Assembly (NCBI RefSeq): GCF_019139675.1
Contig: NZ_CP077077.1
Coordinates: forward strand, 4,030,001 to 4,094,000
Reading direction: 5' to 3'
DNA from: Pseudomonas maumuensis
Lineage (GTDB): Bacteria > Pseudomonadota > Gammaproteobacteria > Pseudomonadales > Pseudomonadaceae
Length of the DNA: 64,000 nt
Shown here: positions 46,820-57,192 of the stretch, piece after piece
Layout: the number at the start of each line of letters is the position of its first letter
Numbering within the stretch: the stretch's first letter is position 1
Notes under the pieces: model-generated
Databases searched by the model: none
Told to the model about the DNA's origin: nothing
The model's input: only the letters and a program-made list of their open reading frames with translations
Program-made: the position numbers and the translations under genes

Positions 46820-47497
46820 TCAACCACGCTCCGGCTGGAAACGCACGACGATACCTTTCAGGTTCTGCTGACGATTGATCACGTCACGCAGGCGCTCGGC
46901 TTCTGCCCGCTCGATCAACGGCCCGACGAATACCCGGTTCAGGCCGTCCGCCGAACGGATATAGGCGTTGTAGCCCTGACTGCGCAGAGTCTTCTGCAGA
47001 TTTTCGGCACCGGCCCGATTGGACAAGCTGGCCAACTGGATCGACCAGCTCACCGGCAGACCGTTGACGTCGATCTTCGAAGGCGCAGCGGGCTTGGCCG
47101 CAGCAGCGGCAGGCGCCACGCTCGGTGCAGGCGCCGGACGGGGATCGACCTTGGCAACCGGCGGAGCAGGCACAGGGGTTTGCGGTTTGGGCTGAGGCTG
47201 CGCCGCAGGTGCCGGGGTGATCGGCTGGCTCGGCGTAGCCACCGGTGCCGTGGACTCGTCGACCACCACTACAGGCTGGTCGTTCTGCTCCGGCAACGGT
47301 TGTGGCTCCGGCACCTGCACAGGCTCCACCTGCACCTGAGGCAGATTGGGCATGGCTGGCGCTTCCGGCGCCTCGACACGCACCTGGCGCATCTCGTCCT
47401 CGCGGGTGAACAGCATCGGCAGGAAGATCACCGCCAGCGCCACCAGCACCAGCGCACCGACCATGCGCTGCTTCATCCCTTTATCCAGCACTGCCAT
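46820..47497 (-). CDS. dedD: SPOR-domain protein DedD
   Basis: A 225-residue cell division protein with one N-terminal membrane helix (about residues 10-28), a long Pro/Ala/Val-rich linker (about 40-140) and a C-terminal SPOR domain (about 147-225, with SWSIQLASLSNRAGAENLQKTL) that binds denuded septal peptidoglycan. Its start overlaps the folC 3' end by 17 bases. Confidence 0.92.
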   Translation of the reverse strand: MAVLDKGMKQRMVGALVLVALAVIFLPMLFTREDEMRQVRVEAPEAPAMPNLPQVQVEPVQVPEPQPLPEQNDQPVVVVDESTAPVATPSQPITPAPAAQPQPKPQTPVPAPPVAKVDPRPAPAPSVAPAAAAAKPAAPSKIDVNGLPVSWSIQLASLSNRAGAENLQKTLRSQGYNAYIRSADGLNRVFVGPLIERAEAERLRDVINRQQNLKGIVVRFQPERG

Positions 47498-48788
47498 CTA
47501 CTCCATCCTCGGAAACCTGCCGTTCAAGCCAGGCCAGGGCCTCGCCGACGCAGAAAAACGAACCGAACAGCAGGATCTGGTCATCCGCCGTCACCCGGGC
47601 GCACTGCCCTTCGAGGGCAGCCGCAACACTGGCGTAAGACTTCACCGTCGCACCGAGGTTCGTCAAGGCATCCGCCAGCTCCGCGGCCGGGCGGCTGCGC
47701 GGTGTGTCCAGGGGCGCCACCGCCCAGTCGTCGACCAGCGCCCGCAACGGGGCAATAACACCATCGAGGTCCTTGTCGGCGAGCAAGCCGAATATCGCCA
47801 GGCGCCGGCCTTTCACCGGGCGAGCCAACAGGCGGCGGGCCAGGTATTCGGCAGCGTGTGGATTGTGGCCGACATCCAGCAACAGCTCCACACGCTTGCC
47901 CTGGAATGACAGCCCACGCCGGTCGAGACGACCGGTGATACGCGTGTCCAGCAAGGCCTGACGAACCGTGCCGGCATCCCACGGCAGACCCATCAGCAGG
48001 AAGGCCTGCAACGCCAGCGCGGCGTTTTCCATGGGCAGGTCGAGCAACGGCAGGCCACCAAGCTCAACGGATGAACCGTCAAGTTGGCGACCGCGCCAGT
48101 GCCAATGTTCGGCGCCGCTCGTAAGGTCGAAATCACGCCCGCGCAGGAAGAACGGGCAATCCAGCTCGCGCACCTTGTCCAGCAAAGGCTGCGGCGGATC
48201 CAGGTCACCGCACAGCGCCGGCTTGCCTCGACGGAAGATCCCCGCCTTCTCATAGGCCACCGACTCGCGGCTATCGCCCAGGTAGTCGACGTGGTCGACA
48301 CCGATACTGGTGACCAGCGCAATGTCGGCATCCACCAGGTTGACCGCGTCCAGCCGGCCACCCAGGCCGACCTCGAGCACCACCGCGTCCAGCGCGGACT
48401 GCTTGAACAGCCAGAACGCCGCCAGGGTGCCCATTTCGAAATAGGTCAGCGAGATCTCGCCGCGCGCTGCTTCCACGGCGGCAAACGCCTCGCACAGGCG
48501 CTCATCGCTGGCCTCGCAACCTTCGATCAGCACCCGCTCGTTGTAGCGCAGCAGATGCGGCGAACTGTACACCCCGACCTTGAGCCCCTGGGCGCGCAGC
48601 AATGCGGCCACGAAGGCGCAGGTCGAGCCTTTGCCGTTGGTGCCGGTCACCGTGACCACACGGGGCGCCAGCGTGCCCAGCCCCAGGCGCGTCAGCACCT
48701 GTTGCGAGCGCTCCAGGCCCATGTCGATGGCCGAAGGGTGCAACTGTTCGAGGTAGGCGAGCCAGTCGCCCAGGCTGCGCTGGTTCAT
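47481..48788 (-). CDS. folC: Bifunctional folylpolyglutamate/dihydrofolate synthase
   Basis: A 435-residue Mur-ligase-like enzyme. The P-loop TVTGTNGKGST is at about residues 46-56, followed by YSSPHLLRYNERV. The ATG at 48788 is used; a GTG one codon upstream is an alternative. Its start overlaps the accD stop and its end overlaps dedD. Confidence 0.95.
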   Translation of the reverse strand: MNQRSLGDWLAYLEQLHPSAIDMGLERSQQVLTRLGLGTLAPRVVTVTGTNGKGSTCAFVAALLRAQGLKVGVYSSPHLLRYNERVLIEGCEASDERLCEAFAAVEAARGEISLTYFEMGTLAAFWLFKQSALDAVVLEVGLGGRLDAVNLVDADIALVTSIGVDHVDYLGDSRESVAYEKAGIFRRGKPALCGDLDPPQPLLDKVRELDCPFFLRGRDFDLTSGAEHWHWRGRQLDGSSVELGGLPLLDLPMENAALALQAFLLMGLPWDAGTVRQALLDTRITGRLDRRGLSFQGKRVELLLDVGHNPHAAEYLARRLLARPVKGRRLAIFGLLADKDLDGVIAPLRALVDDWAVAPLDTPRSRPAAELADALTNLGATVKSYASVAAALEGQCARVTADDQILLFGSFFCVGEALAWLERQVSEDGVDGSAG

Positions 48789-49681
48789 CACGCGACCGCG
48801 GCGACCTCTTTGGCCGCTTCCGGGGTCGGCTGGCCAGTCATCTGCGCCAGCAGACGGGCCAGGCGCGGACGCAGCTCGTCGCGGGAGATGATCAGGTCGA
48901 TGGCGCCGTGCTCCAGCAGGAACTCGCTGCGCTGGAAGCCTTCCGGCAATTTCTCGCGCACGGTCTGCTCGATCACCCGCGGACCGGCAAAGCCGATCAG
49001 CGCCTTCGGTTCGCCGACAATCACGTCGCCAAGCATCGCCAGGCTGGCGGAAACGCCGCCGTAGACCGGGTCGGTCAGCACCGAGATGAACGGAATGCCT
49101 TCTTCGCGCAGGCGCGCCAGCACGGCGGAGGTCTTGGCCATCTGCATCAGCGAGATCAGCGCTTCCTGCATGCGTGCGCCGCCGGAAGCGGAGAAGCAGA
49201 CCATCGGGCAGCGATTTTCCAGGGCGTAGTTGGCGGCGCGCACGAAGCGCTCGCCGACGATGGCGCCCATCGAGCCACCCATGAAGGAGAACTCGAAGGC
49301 GCTGACCACGATCGGCATGCCCATCAGGGTGCCGCTCATGGAGATCAGCGCATCCTTCTCGCCGGTCTGCTTCTGCGCGGCGGTCAGGCGGTCCTTGTAC
49401 TTCTTGCCGTCACGGAACTTCAGGCGGTCGACCGGTTCCAGGTCGGCACCCAGTTCGGCACGACCTTCTGGATCGAGGAAGATATCGATGCGCGCGCGGG
49501 CGCCAATACGCATGTGGTGGTTGCACTTAGGGCAGACGTCGAGGGTCTTTTCCAGCTCCGGGCGATACAGCACGGCTTCGCAGGACGGGCACTTGTGCCA
49601 CAGCCCTTCCGGTACCGAGCTCTTCTTCACCTCGGAACGCATGATCGAAGGGATCAGTTTGTCTACCAACCAGTTGCTCAT
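48788..49681 (-). CDS. accD: Acetyl-CoA carboxylase carboxyltransferase subunit beta
   Basis: A 297-residue subunit that transfers the carboxyl group from biotin to acetyl-CoA, the committed step of fatty acid synthesis. The four-cysteine zinc ribbon is Cys31, Cys34, Cys50 and Cys53 (CPSC, then CPKC). The start is ATG 49681 ([20 protein letters not shown]); a longer in-frame reading runs through the upstream gap and is unlikely. The 208-base gap before it (49682-49889) has no further gene. Confidence 0.96.
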   Translation of the reverse strand: MSNWLVDKLIPSIMRSEVKKSSVPEGLWHKCPSCEAVLYRPELEKTLDVCPKCNHHMRIGARARIDIFLDPEGRAELGADLEPVDRLKFRDGKKYKDRLTAAQKQTGEKDALISMSGTLMGMPIVVSAFEFSFMGGSMGAIVGERFVRAANYALENRCPMVCFSASGGARMQEALISLMQMAKTSAVLARLREEGIPFISVLTDPVYGGVSASLAMLGDVIVGEPKALIGFAGPRVIEQTVREKLPEGFQRSEFLLEHGAIDLIISRDELRPRLARLLAQMTGQPTPEAAKEVAAVA

Positions 49682-49889
49682 GCTTGCTTTCTCCAGTATT
49701 GGCCGGGGAGACCTTTGCGGCCCCGCCCTGCCCTTGAGCTCAAATTCTTTTGTAAAGCGACGATGGACCGACCTCGGGCCGCCCCACCTCCAATTCTTCC
49801 CCGGCATGCCCCGCGCTCTGGCGCGGCCTGGCAGCACCGGGCTGCGAAAGCTATGGACGATGGCGCGCGGCCAGCCGTCACATCCGCGT

Positions 49890-50510
49890 TCACGCGTGCT
49901 TGACCGCCTGCATGAAGGCTTCGATCTTTGCCCCATCCTTGATGCCCTTGGCCTGCTCCACTCCGCCGCTGACATCCACCGCATACGGGCGCACCTGGCG
50001 AATGGCCTCGGCAACGTTGTCGGCCGACAGGCCACCGGCAAGGATGATCGGCTTGCTCAGGCGTTGCGGAATCAGTGACCAGTCGAACGCTTCGCCGGTT
50101 CCTCCCGGCACGCCTGGTACATAGGCATCCAGCAGGATGCCGCGAGCGCCAGCGTAGTGCCGGCAGGCAGCCTCCAGGTCATCCCCCGGGCGCACCCGCA
50201 GGGCCTTGATCCAGGGGCGGTGGTAGCCCTCGCAATCGGCTGGGGTTTCATCGCCGTGGAACTGTAGCAGGTCCAGGGAAACCACTTCGAGGATCTCGTT
50301 GAGCTCGCAGCGCGAAGCGTTGACGAACAGCCCCACGGTGGTGACGAACGGCGGCAGCGCGTCGATGATCGCCCGCGCCTGGCGCACGTCCACCGCCCGC
50401 GGGCTTTTCGCATAAAAGACGAAACCGAGGGCGTCGGCGCCGGCCTCGACCGCAGCCAGGGCATCCTCGATGCGGGTAATCCCGCAGATCTTGCTGCGAA
50501 CATTGCTCAT
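49890..50510 (-). CDS. trpF: Phosphoribosylanthranilate isomerase
   Basis: A 206-residue TIM-barrel enzyme of tryptophan synthesis, catalysing the Amadori rearrangement of phosphoribosylanthranilate. [11 protein letters not shown] (Cys9), LLQFHGDET, and [12 protein letters not shown] are family hallmarks. The start is ATG 50510. The separate trpF next to truA and accD is the normal pseudomonad arrangement. Confidence 0.95.
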   Translation of the reverse strand: MSNVRSKICGITRIEDALAAVEAGADALGFVFYAKSPRAVDVRQARAIIDALPPFVTTVGLFVNASRCELNEILEVVSLDLLQFHGDETPADCEGYHRPWIKALRVRPGDDLEAACRHYAGARGILLDAYVPGVPGGTGEAFDWSLIPQRLSKPIILAGGLSADNVAEAIRQVRPYAVDVSGGVEQAKGIKDGAKIEAFMQAVKHA

Positions 50511-50569
50511 GGACAGCGAACCTTGAGTGATCGGGAAAGCGCCGATGGTAGCAAATGACCTGTGCCCCG

Positions 50570-51433
50570 TCAGTCCGCCAGCGCCTCGTAACCGCTGAGA
50601 AAGTGTGGGCCGATGTAACGCTGCGGCAACGCGTACTCTTGCGGGTATTCCACCTGTACCAGGTACAGGCCGTACGGGTGCGCAGTCACCCCGCCCTCGC
50701 GGCGATTGCGCCCTTCCAGCACTTCGCGGGCCCACTCCACCGGACGCTCGCCGGCACCGATGGTCATCAGCACGCCGGCAATGTTGCGCACCATGTGGTG
50801 CAGGAACGCGGTGGCACGCACATCCAGCACGATCATCCGGCCATGCCGGGTCACACGCAGGTGGTGGATATGCTTGATCGGCGACTTGGCCTGACACTGG
50901 CTTGCGCGGAAGGCACTGAAGTCATGGGTGCCCAGCAGGTACTGCGCGGCCTCGGCCATGCGCTCGACGTCCAGCGGGCGGTGGTTCCAGGTGACCTCCT
51001 CGGCCAGGTGCGCCGGGCGGATCGGATCGTTGTAGATCACATAGCGATAGCGCCGCGCGGTGGCCTTGAAGCGGGCATGGAAATGCGCCGGCATGGGCGC
51101 CGACCAGACCACGCTGATGTCGTGGGGCAGGTTGAAGTTGGTGCCCAGGGTCCAGGCGCGCTCGTCGCGCACGGCGCGGGTGTCGAAATGCACGATCTGC
51201 CCGCAGCCATGGACGCCGGCATCGGTGCGCCCGGCGCAGATCACCGAGATAGGTTCGTTGGCCACCGTCGACAGCGCCTGTTCCAGAGCCTGCTGGACAC
51301 TCGGCACGCCGCTGGCCTGGCGTTGCCAGCCGCGATAGCGCGAGCCTTTGTATTCAACGCCCAGAGCGATGCGGGTGTAGCCTTCGGCAGCCGATTCGGC
51401 GGCGGCGGTGTCGATGATGTCCAAGAGCGGCAA
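50570..51433 (-). CDS. truA: tRNA pseudouridine synthase A
   Basis: A 287-residue enzyme that makes pseudouridine at tRNA positions 38-40. The catalytic Asp71 is in GRTDAGVHG, and RYRYVIYN follows at the second family block. It lies 60 bases upstream of trpF on the same strand. Confidence 0.95.
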   Translation of the reverse strand: MPLLDIIDTAAAESAAEGYTRIALGVEYKGSRYRGWQRQASGVPSVQQALEQALSTVANEPISVICAGRTDAGVHGCGQIVHFDTRAVRDERAWTLGTNFNLPHDISVVWSAPMPAHFHARFKATARRYRYVIYNDPIRPAHLAEEVTWNHRPLDVERMAEAAQYLLGTHDFSAFRASQCQAKSPIKHIHHLRVTRHGRMIVLDVRATAFLHHMVRNIAGVLMTIGAGERPVEWAREVLEGRNRREGGVTAHPYGLYLVQVEYPQEYALPQRYIGPHFLSGYEALAD

Positions 51434-51490
51434 ACCTGATGATGAAACGAAAGGCGGGAGTATACCGGCAAACCGTGCAGGGGCCGAAAT

Positions 51491-51546
51491 GATCGCGGGG
51501 CAAGCCCGCCCCCACGGCTTGCGTGAAGGCAGGCTTGCCCCGCGAT
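51491..51546. repeat. REP inverted pair between fimV and truA
   Basis: GATCGCGGGGCAAGCCCGCC on the left and AGGCTTGCCCCGCGATG on the right are inverted copies, the classic P. putida-type REP core. It could stabilise the fimV message end. Confidence 0.85.
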
Positions 51547-51559
51547 GTACAGCTTTGCC

Positions 51560-54196
51560 TCAGACCAGGCGCGAGAGCATCTCGTTGGCTTCCTGGCGCT
51601 GGCTGTCGTCGCCGTCCTTGACCACTTCGTCGAGGATGTCACGGGCGCCCTGATGGTCGCCCATGTCGATGTAGGCGCGGGCCAGGTCGAGCTTGGTGGC
51701 CACCTCGTCGGCACCGGAGAAGAAGTCGAAATCCAGATCGTCCAGTGGCTCAGGTTCCAGCGCCGCGTCCTCGGCGGTGAACTGCGGCTCGGGTTGTGCT
51801 GCCGGGACATCGAGGTTCTGCGACAGTTTGTCGAGCTCGGCGTTGACGTCGTCCAGCTCCGAGGCGAAGTTCTTCGCCGCCGGTGAATCGTCGTCCAGCG
51901 ACAGCGACAGGTCGAAGTCCTCGGGCAGTTCCAGCTCGGAAATCGGATCGAACTCCGGAATGGCCTCGAAGGCCGCCAGTTCGGCCGCCACGTCCACCGG
52001 GGCTTCCTCGCTGCCAGTCGGAGCCACCGGCTCTTCGGCAACATCCAGGTCGAATTCGGCCAAGTCGTCGACATTTTGCGGTGTCGCCTGCGCCTGGGCG
52101 AGCAATGCCTCGAAGTCGTCGTCGGCATCGGTTTCGGCAACGGCGGGCGCAGCTTCGGCCTCGGGCGCCTCGACAACCAGGTCCTCGAGACCGGCCAGGT
52201 CGAGGTGGTCATCTACCGGCAGGTCATCGCCCAGACTCAGGTCGAAGGCGCTGTCCAGGTCGGCCTCTTCGACCACAGGCTCAGGCTCCGGCTCGGTCGC
52301 CACGACCGGCTCCACGACGAGCTCCGGCGCGCTTTCGCCCAGTTCCAGCTCCTTGTCCTGCAGCAGGTCCTGGACATACTGCTCATCCAGCTCGGCGGCC
52401 AGGGCCGCGGCCCCGGCAGCGCCTGCCGCCACCGCCGCGACACCCAGCATGGCCGGGAAGCGCTCCTTGAGCGCGGCGACCTCGGCCTGGTTCGCGTCGT
52501 TGACCGCCAGCTTGCGCTCCTGGCCAGCGAACGCGTCCTGGTCGCCCTGACGTGCGTAGACTTCCATCAGTTTCAAGCGCAGATCGCTGCGCTGCGGCTC
52601 GGAAGCCACCGCCGCTTCGAGCAGGTCGGCGGCATGGTTGAGGCGACCACGGGCCAGGCTTTCATCCACCTCGGCCAGCAACGCCGCGCGCGGATCAGCC
52701 GCTGGGGCGACGACCTCGGCGGGTGCCGCAGGCTTTTCCGCCGCAACGGCCGCAGCGGCCGAAGCCGCCACTACCGCAGGCGACAGAGTGACGCTTGGCG
52801 CCGACACATCCAGGCCTTCAAAACTGCTCGGCGGCAGGTCCAGGTCCGGGCCACGCTCACCATCCTCGGCCAAGGCACGGGCCATGCGCAGGTGTTTTTC
52901 AGCTTCCTGCTGAGCCTTGCGCTTGCGGGCCAGAAGCAGCAGCAACAGCAGCAGCACCAGGAACGCGGACCCGGCAATCAAACCGAGCAACAACGGGTTG
53001 CCTAGCAGTTGGTCGAACATGCCGGGCTCTTCGCTGGCCGGCGCCTCGGCTGCCGCGTCCTGTGGTGCGGTGTCGGCCGCGGCAGGCGCCGGGGTGACCA
53101 CCGGCTCGGCAGGGGTCAGCTGCGCGTTCACGGCAGGTTGCGCCGGCGCCGGCTCGCCCGGCAGCGCCGCTGCCGGTGGCTGCGGCACCGCAGCGCCCTG
53201 GGCCTCCAGACGCGCCAATTGGTCGTTCTTCAGTTCGATCAGGCGCTGCAGCTTGTCCAGCTGGCTCTGCAGGTCGACCATCCGGCTCTTGAGTTCTTCG
53301 TTGTCGCGGCGGCTGGTGTCGAGGCTTTCCTGGGCCACGGCCAGCTTGTCGCCCAATGCCTTGGCCTCACCGGCCGCGCCCTTGGCGCCCGGCGTCACCA
53401 GACGCAGATTGTCGCCCTGGGCGATGCGCGCGGGTGCCGCGCCAGCTTCGCCACGGCGGGTGGCATCCAGCTGCCGCGCCCGCGGCCCAAGGCGACGGCC
53501 TTCACGCCAGGCGGCGTATTGCTCGGCGACTTCACGGTTGGCCTGGGCCTGGGGAATGCTCTGCACCTGCTGCTGATCGGGCAGGCGCAGCACCTGGCCG
53601 GTCTTGAGCTGGTTGATGTTGTTGCCGATGAAGGCATCCGGGTTCAGTGCCTGGATGGCCAGCATGGTCTGCTGGATCGAACCGCCGTTGGTGTTGCGCG
53701 CGGCGATCTGCCAAAGGGTGTCGCGGCGCTTGGTGGTGTAGCTGCCCGCACTGACCGCCGGGTTGATACCAGCCTGAGTCGGCTGGCTGCCCTGGGCCTG
53801 AGCCTGGTCGAGCAGCACACTGTAGTCGCGCAGCAGACGGCCCTGGGGCCACATGACCTGCACCAGGAACTTGACCACCGGCTCCGGCAGCGCCTTGCTG
53901 GAGGTAACCCGCAGCACGCTCTTGCCGTTGGGGTTGATCACCGGCGTGAAGGTGAGGTCTTCGAGATAAGACGGGAAGGCCACCCCGGCCTTGGCGAACT
54001 CTTCCGGCGACGCCAGGCTTGGCGCCATTTCCGCCGCGGTGAGGTCGCGCACGTCGAGCAGTTCGATCTCGGCATCCAGCGGCTGGTTCTGCGCCGACTT
54101 GAGGGTCAGCTCGCCCAACCCCAGTGCGTTCGCCACGCCGGACGACAGCGCCGAGGCTGCCGCGATGGCCAGAACCAGTTTGCGAATTCGAAGCAT
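51560..54196 (-). CDS. fimV: FimV-family polar hub protein
   Basis: An 878-residue inner-membrane peptidoglycan-binding protein that organises type IV pilus assembly and polarity. Domains in order: signal peptide (MLRIRKLVLAIAAASALSSG), FimV N-terminal region (to about 150), LysM-like stretch (about 165-225), coiled coil (about 290-350), a membrane helix (about 440-465), a very acidic Glu/Asp/Ala-rich cytoplasmic tail (about 470-830) and a C-terminal FimV motif with TPR-like helices (about 830-878, LDLARAYIDMGDHQGARDIL). I start at ATG 54196, where the signal peptide begins. Confidence 0.93.
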   Translation of the reverse strand: MLRIRKLVLAIAAASALSSGVANALGLGELTLKSAQNQPLDAEIELLDVRDLTAAEMAPSLASPEEFAKAGVAFPSYLEDLTFTPVINPNGKSVLRVTSSKALPEPVVKFLVQVMWPQGRLLRDYSVLLDQAQAQGSQPTQAGINPAVSAGSYTTKRRDTLWQIAARNTNGGSIQQTMLAIQALNPDAFIGNNINQLKTGQVLRLPDQQQVQSIPQAQANREVAEQYAAWREGRRLGPRARQLDATRRGEAGAAPARIAQGDNLRLVTPGAKGAAGEAKALGDKLAVAQESLDTSRRDNEELKSRMVDLQSQLDKLQRLIELKNDQLARLEAQGAAVPQPPAAALPGEPAPAQPAVNAQLTPAEPVVTPAPAAADTAPQDAAAEAPASEEPGMFDQLLGNPLLLGLIAGSAFLVLLLLLLLLARKRKAQQEAEKHLRMARALAEDGERGPDLDLPPSSFEGLDVSAPSVTLSPAVVAASAAAAVAAEKPAAPAEVVAPAADPRAALLAEVDESLARGRLNHAADLLEAAVASEPQRSDLRLKLMEVYARQGDQDAFAGQERKLAVNDANQAEVAALKERFPAMLGVAAVAAGAAGAAALAAELDEQYVQDLLQDKELELGESAPELVVEPVVATEPEPEPVVEEADLDSAFDLSLGDDLPVDDHLDLAGLEDLVVEAPEAEAAPAVAETDADDDFEALLAQAQATPQNVDDLAEFDLDVAEEPVAPTGSEEAPVDVAAELAAFEAIPEFDPISELELPEDFDLSLSLDDDSPAAKNFASELDDVNAELDKLSQNLDVPAAQPEPQFTAEDAALEPEPLDDLDFDFFSGADEVATKLDLARAYIDMGDHQGARDILDEVVKDGDDSQRQEANEMLSRLV

Positions 54197-54267
54197 GAAC
54201 TCTTCCCTTGTATGAAACGTCCCGAAAACCCTGGTGTGGTGCAGGACAAAATAGCTCGCAGTATCTT

Positions 54268-55275
54268 TTACGCCATGTGTTTTATCAACAATTGTGCCGC
54301 CTGCACGGCGTTCAGCGCCGCGCCCTTGCGCACATTGTCGGTGGTCAGCCACAGATTGAGCTGCTGGTCTTCATCGACACCATGGCGTACACGTCCAACA
54401 TAGACCACGTCCTGACCCACCGCGTCACCCACGGGCGTCGGATAGTCACCCGGCTCGACCAGCTCGATGCCGTCTGCGGCCTCCAGCGCGGCGTTGATGG
54501 CCGCCAGGTCGACCGAGCGACGGCTCTGCACCGCCACACTGAAGCTATCGCCGAAAAACACCGGGACTTGAATGCAGGTCACGGAAATCTTCAATTGCGG
54601 CAGGTCCAGCACCTGGCGCAGTTCGCTGACCAGACGGCGCTCCACACTCGTGTGACCCTGCTCATCGGGCATACCGACCTGGGGCAACAGGTTGAAGGCT
54701 ACCTGACGATCGAAGAAACGCGGCTCCAGCGGACGTGCGTTAAGCAGTTCGGCGGTCTGCCGGGCGAGCTCGCTGACCGCCTCCCTGCCTTGTTCCGAAA
54801 CCGCCAGGCAGGCGTTGACCTGTACGCGCTCGATATCGAGCAGCCCCCTGAGTGGCGCCAGCGCCACGGCCAGTGCCACCGCGCCGGCGCTCGGGCTGGT
54901 GATCAGCGCGGGTTGCGCCAGCTCGCCGATGCGCTCGCCATTGGCTTCCGGAACCAGCGCGGTGGCACCGTCCAGGGCGCCAGACAGGTCGATCACTGTG
55001 CAACCGGCAGCAGTCGCCTTGGGCGCGAAGCTGAGACTGACGGCCGGGCTGGCGGCGAAGAACACCAGCTGGACCTGGGTGAAGTCGAAACTGTCCACTT
55101 CGCGGACTTTCAGCTTCTTGCCCGCGAACATGACGCTGCTGCCAGCGGATTCCATGCTGGCCAGCAGATGCAGGGTGGAGACCGGGAAGGCCACTTCCTC
55201 GAGAATCTGGACGAGGGATTCACCGACGGTGCCGGTGGCGCCAACTACGGCAATGTCTAGGGCGGTGGTGGTCAT
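54268..55275 (-). CDS. usg: Usg-type aspartate-semialdehyde dehydrogenase-like protein, catalytically degenerate
   Basis: A 335-residue paralogue of aspartate-semialdehyde dehydrogenase with the N-terminal GATGTVGESL motif (about residues 12-21). The active-site Cys that should sit in N-P-N-C-S/T is replaced by Ala (SPSAG, Ala130), so it is not expected to carry out the dehydrogenase reaction. This is the USG-1 group found between fimV and the real asd in pseudomonads. The real asd/leuB genes are not in the window. The start ATG 55275 has AAGGAA upstream. Confidence 0.85.
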   Translation of the reverse strand: MTTTALDIAVVGATGTVGESLVQILEEVAFPVSTLHLLASMESAGSSVMFAGKKLKVREVDSFDFTQVQLVFFAASPAVSLSFAPKATAAGCTVIDLSGALDGATALVPEANGERIGELAQPALITSPSAGAVALAVALAPLRGLLDIERVQVNACLAVSEQGREAVSELARQTAELLNARPLEPRFFDRQVAFNLLPQVGMPDEQGHTSVERRLVSELRQVLDLPQLKISVTCIQVPVFFGDSFSVAVQSRRSVDLAAINAALEAADGIELVEPGDYPTPVGDAVGQDVVYVGRVRHGVDEDQQLNLWLTTDNVRKGAALNAVQAAQLLIKHMA

Positions 55276-55362
55276 GAGATCGGTTCCTTCTGCGGGGGTA
55301 CGGCGAGGGAGCGGCACTTTACTTGGATTGCCAAGAGGGAGATAGCTTCAGGCTCGGTGCAA

Positions 55363-56151
55363 TCAAACAAAAATCGTCCCTCGCAAGTAAAGCGCCCCCC
55401 GCCCGCTGATGATCACCCGCCCATTCCCGGGCAAATCGCACTGCAACTGCCCCTTGCGCGCCCCACCCTGCTCACAGCGCAAACTGCGCTTGCCCAGGCG
55501 CTGCGCCCAATAAGGCACCAACGAGGTATGCGCCGACCCGGTTACCGGGTCTTCATTCACGCCAACCCTGGGTCCGAACCACCGCGTGACGAAATCGAAC
55601 CCGCGCCCAGCCGCGGTCACGGCAATCCCACGCACATCGAACGCCGACAACGCCACGAAGTCCGGCTTGAGCCCTTCAATCAGCGAGGCATCGTCGATGA
55701 CCAACACGTAATCGTCCGTCCGGTACAACGCCCGGGCTTCGCGCAACCCGAGCGCCTCGAGCAACCCTTGCGGAATTTCGACGGCAACCGGTTGCTTGGC
55801 CGGGAAATCCATTGCCAGAAGACCATCGGCATTGCGCCAAACCCGAAGTTCCCCGCTGCGGGTATTGAAGCGCAGAACCTCGGCCTGTTCGCCCAGTTGC
55901 TCGAACAGCACCCAGGCCGCGGCCAATGTCGCATGCCCACACAGGTCGACCTCCACCGCCGGGGTGAACCAGCGCAAGTCGAACGCTTCGCCGTTACGCA
56001 CGAAGTACGCTGTTTCGGACAGGTTGTTCTCTTCGGCGATGCGCTGCAGAACGTCGTCGGGCAGCCACTTCTGCAGGGGAATCACCGCCGCAGGATTGCC
56101 GCCGAACGGCACGGACGAAAAGGCATCGACCTGGAAGATCTCTAGTTGCAT
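55363..56151 (-). CDS. PhzF-family isomerase-like protein
   Basis: A 262-residue protein of the PhzF/diaminopimelate epimerase fold. The MQLEIFQVDAFSSVPFGGNP start and the catalytic Glu46 in NNLSETAYF are diagnostic. No phenazine genes are present, so the role is an unknown isomerisation. The start is ATG 56151. The gene lies 88 bases upstream of usg on the same strand and may be co-transcribed. Confidence 0.88.
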   Translation of the reverse strand: MQLEIFQVDAFSSVPFGGNPAAVIPLQKWLPDDVLQRIAEENNLSETAYFVRNGEAFDLRWFTPAVEVDLCGHATLAAAWVLFEQLGEQAEVLRFNTRSGELRVWRNADGLLAMDFPAKQPVAVEIPQGLLEALGLREARALYRTDDYVLVIDDASLIEGLKPDFVALSAFDVRGIAVTAAGRGFDFVTRWFGPRVGVNEDPVTGSAHTSLVPYWAQRLGKRSLRCEQGGARKGQLQCDLPGNGRVIISGRGALYLRGTIFV

Positions 56152-56200
56152 GCAAAGGCTCCTCAAGCCCGGCGCAGTGCCGGGTGGACTCGAAAAAGAT

Positions 56201-57139
56201 TCAACCACGAACCGGGGTCAGCACCGGCTCGCCGGCAAAGAACGCCTGCAGGTTGCGCAACACCAGGCTCACGGTGTCGCGCGCCGCTTCCGGCGACTGC
56301 CCGGCTACATGCGGGGTCAGCACCGTGTTGCCCAGCGCCTTCAGCGCAGCGGGCACGGCCGGTTCGTCATCGAACACGTCCAGCGCCGCCCCCGCGATCA
56401 CGCCCTGCTCCAGTGCCGCGACCAACGCCGTGGTGTCCACGACGCTGGCCCGAGCGATATTGACCAGGTAGCCCTCGGCACCCAGTGCCTCCAGCACCGG
56501 GGCATCGACCAGATGCCGGGTAGCAGCGCCGCCGGGCGTGGCGACCACCAGGATGTCCACGGCATCGGCCAGATGCAACGGGCTGTCGTACCAGGTGTAC
56601 GCTTGGTCCCGGCGAGGTGTGCGGCTGTGGTAACTGACATTCATGTCGAAGCCCTGGCTAGCACGACGGGCGATGGCCTGGCCGACCGCACCCAGGCCGA
56701 TGATGCCCAGACGCTTACCGCTGATCGAGGGGCTGATCACCCGGTTCCATTCGCCGCGCCGGGTACTGGCATCGGCACGCGGGATATCGCGCAACAGCGC
56801 CAGCAGCAACGCCATGGCGTGGTCGGCGACGGGACCGGCGTTTGCCCCAGCGCCATTGGTAACGGTAATACCGCGCGCTGCGGCAGCCTCGAGGTCGACC
56901 TGCTCGTAGCCGGCGCCGATCACGCAGATGATCTGGAGTTGGGTCAAAGTGGCAATTTCGTCGGCCGTGAGGCCCAGCGGACCGCGGGTGAGCACGGCGT
57001 CGATCTCGCCGGCATGCCGGACAATGGCGTCGGCGCGCATTTGTGGCGAAGGTGCGCGGATCAGCCGGTAGCCGGCTTGCTCCAGCAGCGGTAGGTAGTC
57101 ATCGACGGTTTCCACCAGCACCAGGACTGTCTTGCTCAT
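56201..57139 (-). CDS. D-2-hydroxyacid dehydrogenase family protein
   Basis: A 312-residue NAD(P)-dependent oxidoreductase. The Rossmann motif GIIGLGAVGQAIAR is at about residues 143-156, and the catalytic Arg, Glu and His segments are visible (VNIARASVVD, DVFDDEP, LTPHVAG). It could be a glyoxylate/hydroxypyruvate or related 2-oxoacid reductase; the substrate cannot be told. It overlaps nothing; 49 bases separate it from the PhzF-like gene. Confidence 0.9.
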   Translation of the reverse strand: MSKTVLVLVETVDDYLPLLEQAGYRLIRAPSPQMRADAIVRHAGEIDAVLTRGPLGLTADEIATLTQLQIICVIGAGYEQVDLEAAAARGITVTNGAGANAGPVADHAMALLLALLRDIPRADASTRRGEWNRVISPSISGKRLGIIGLGAVGQAIARRASQGFDMNVSYHSRTPRRDQAYTWYDSPLHLADAVDILVVATPGGAATRHLVDAPVLEALGAEGYLVNIARASVVDTTALVAALEQGVIAGAALDVFDDEPAVPAALKALGNTVLTPHVAGQSPEAARDTVSLVLRNLQAFFAGEPVLTPVRG

Positions 57140-57192
57140 GCCACCCTCCGGTTGTATGCGAAGGGGGATTATGCCAGCCCGCCAGACAATCG

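Noticed and set aside
55363..56151. PhzF-like gene as part of a phenazine cluster
   Set aside because: No other phz gene is within the window; PhzF-fold proteins are widespread with unrelated roles.
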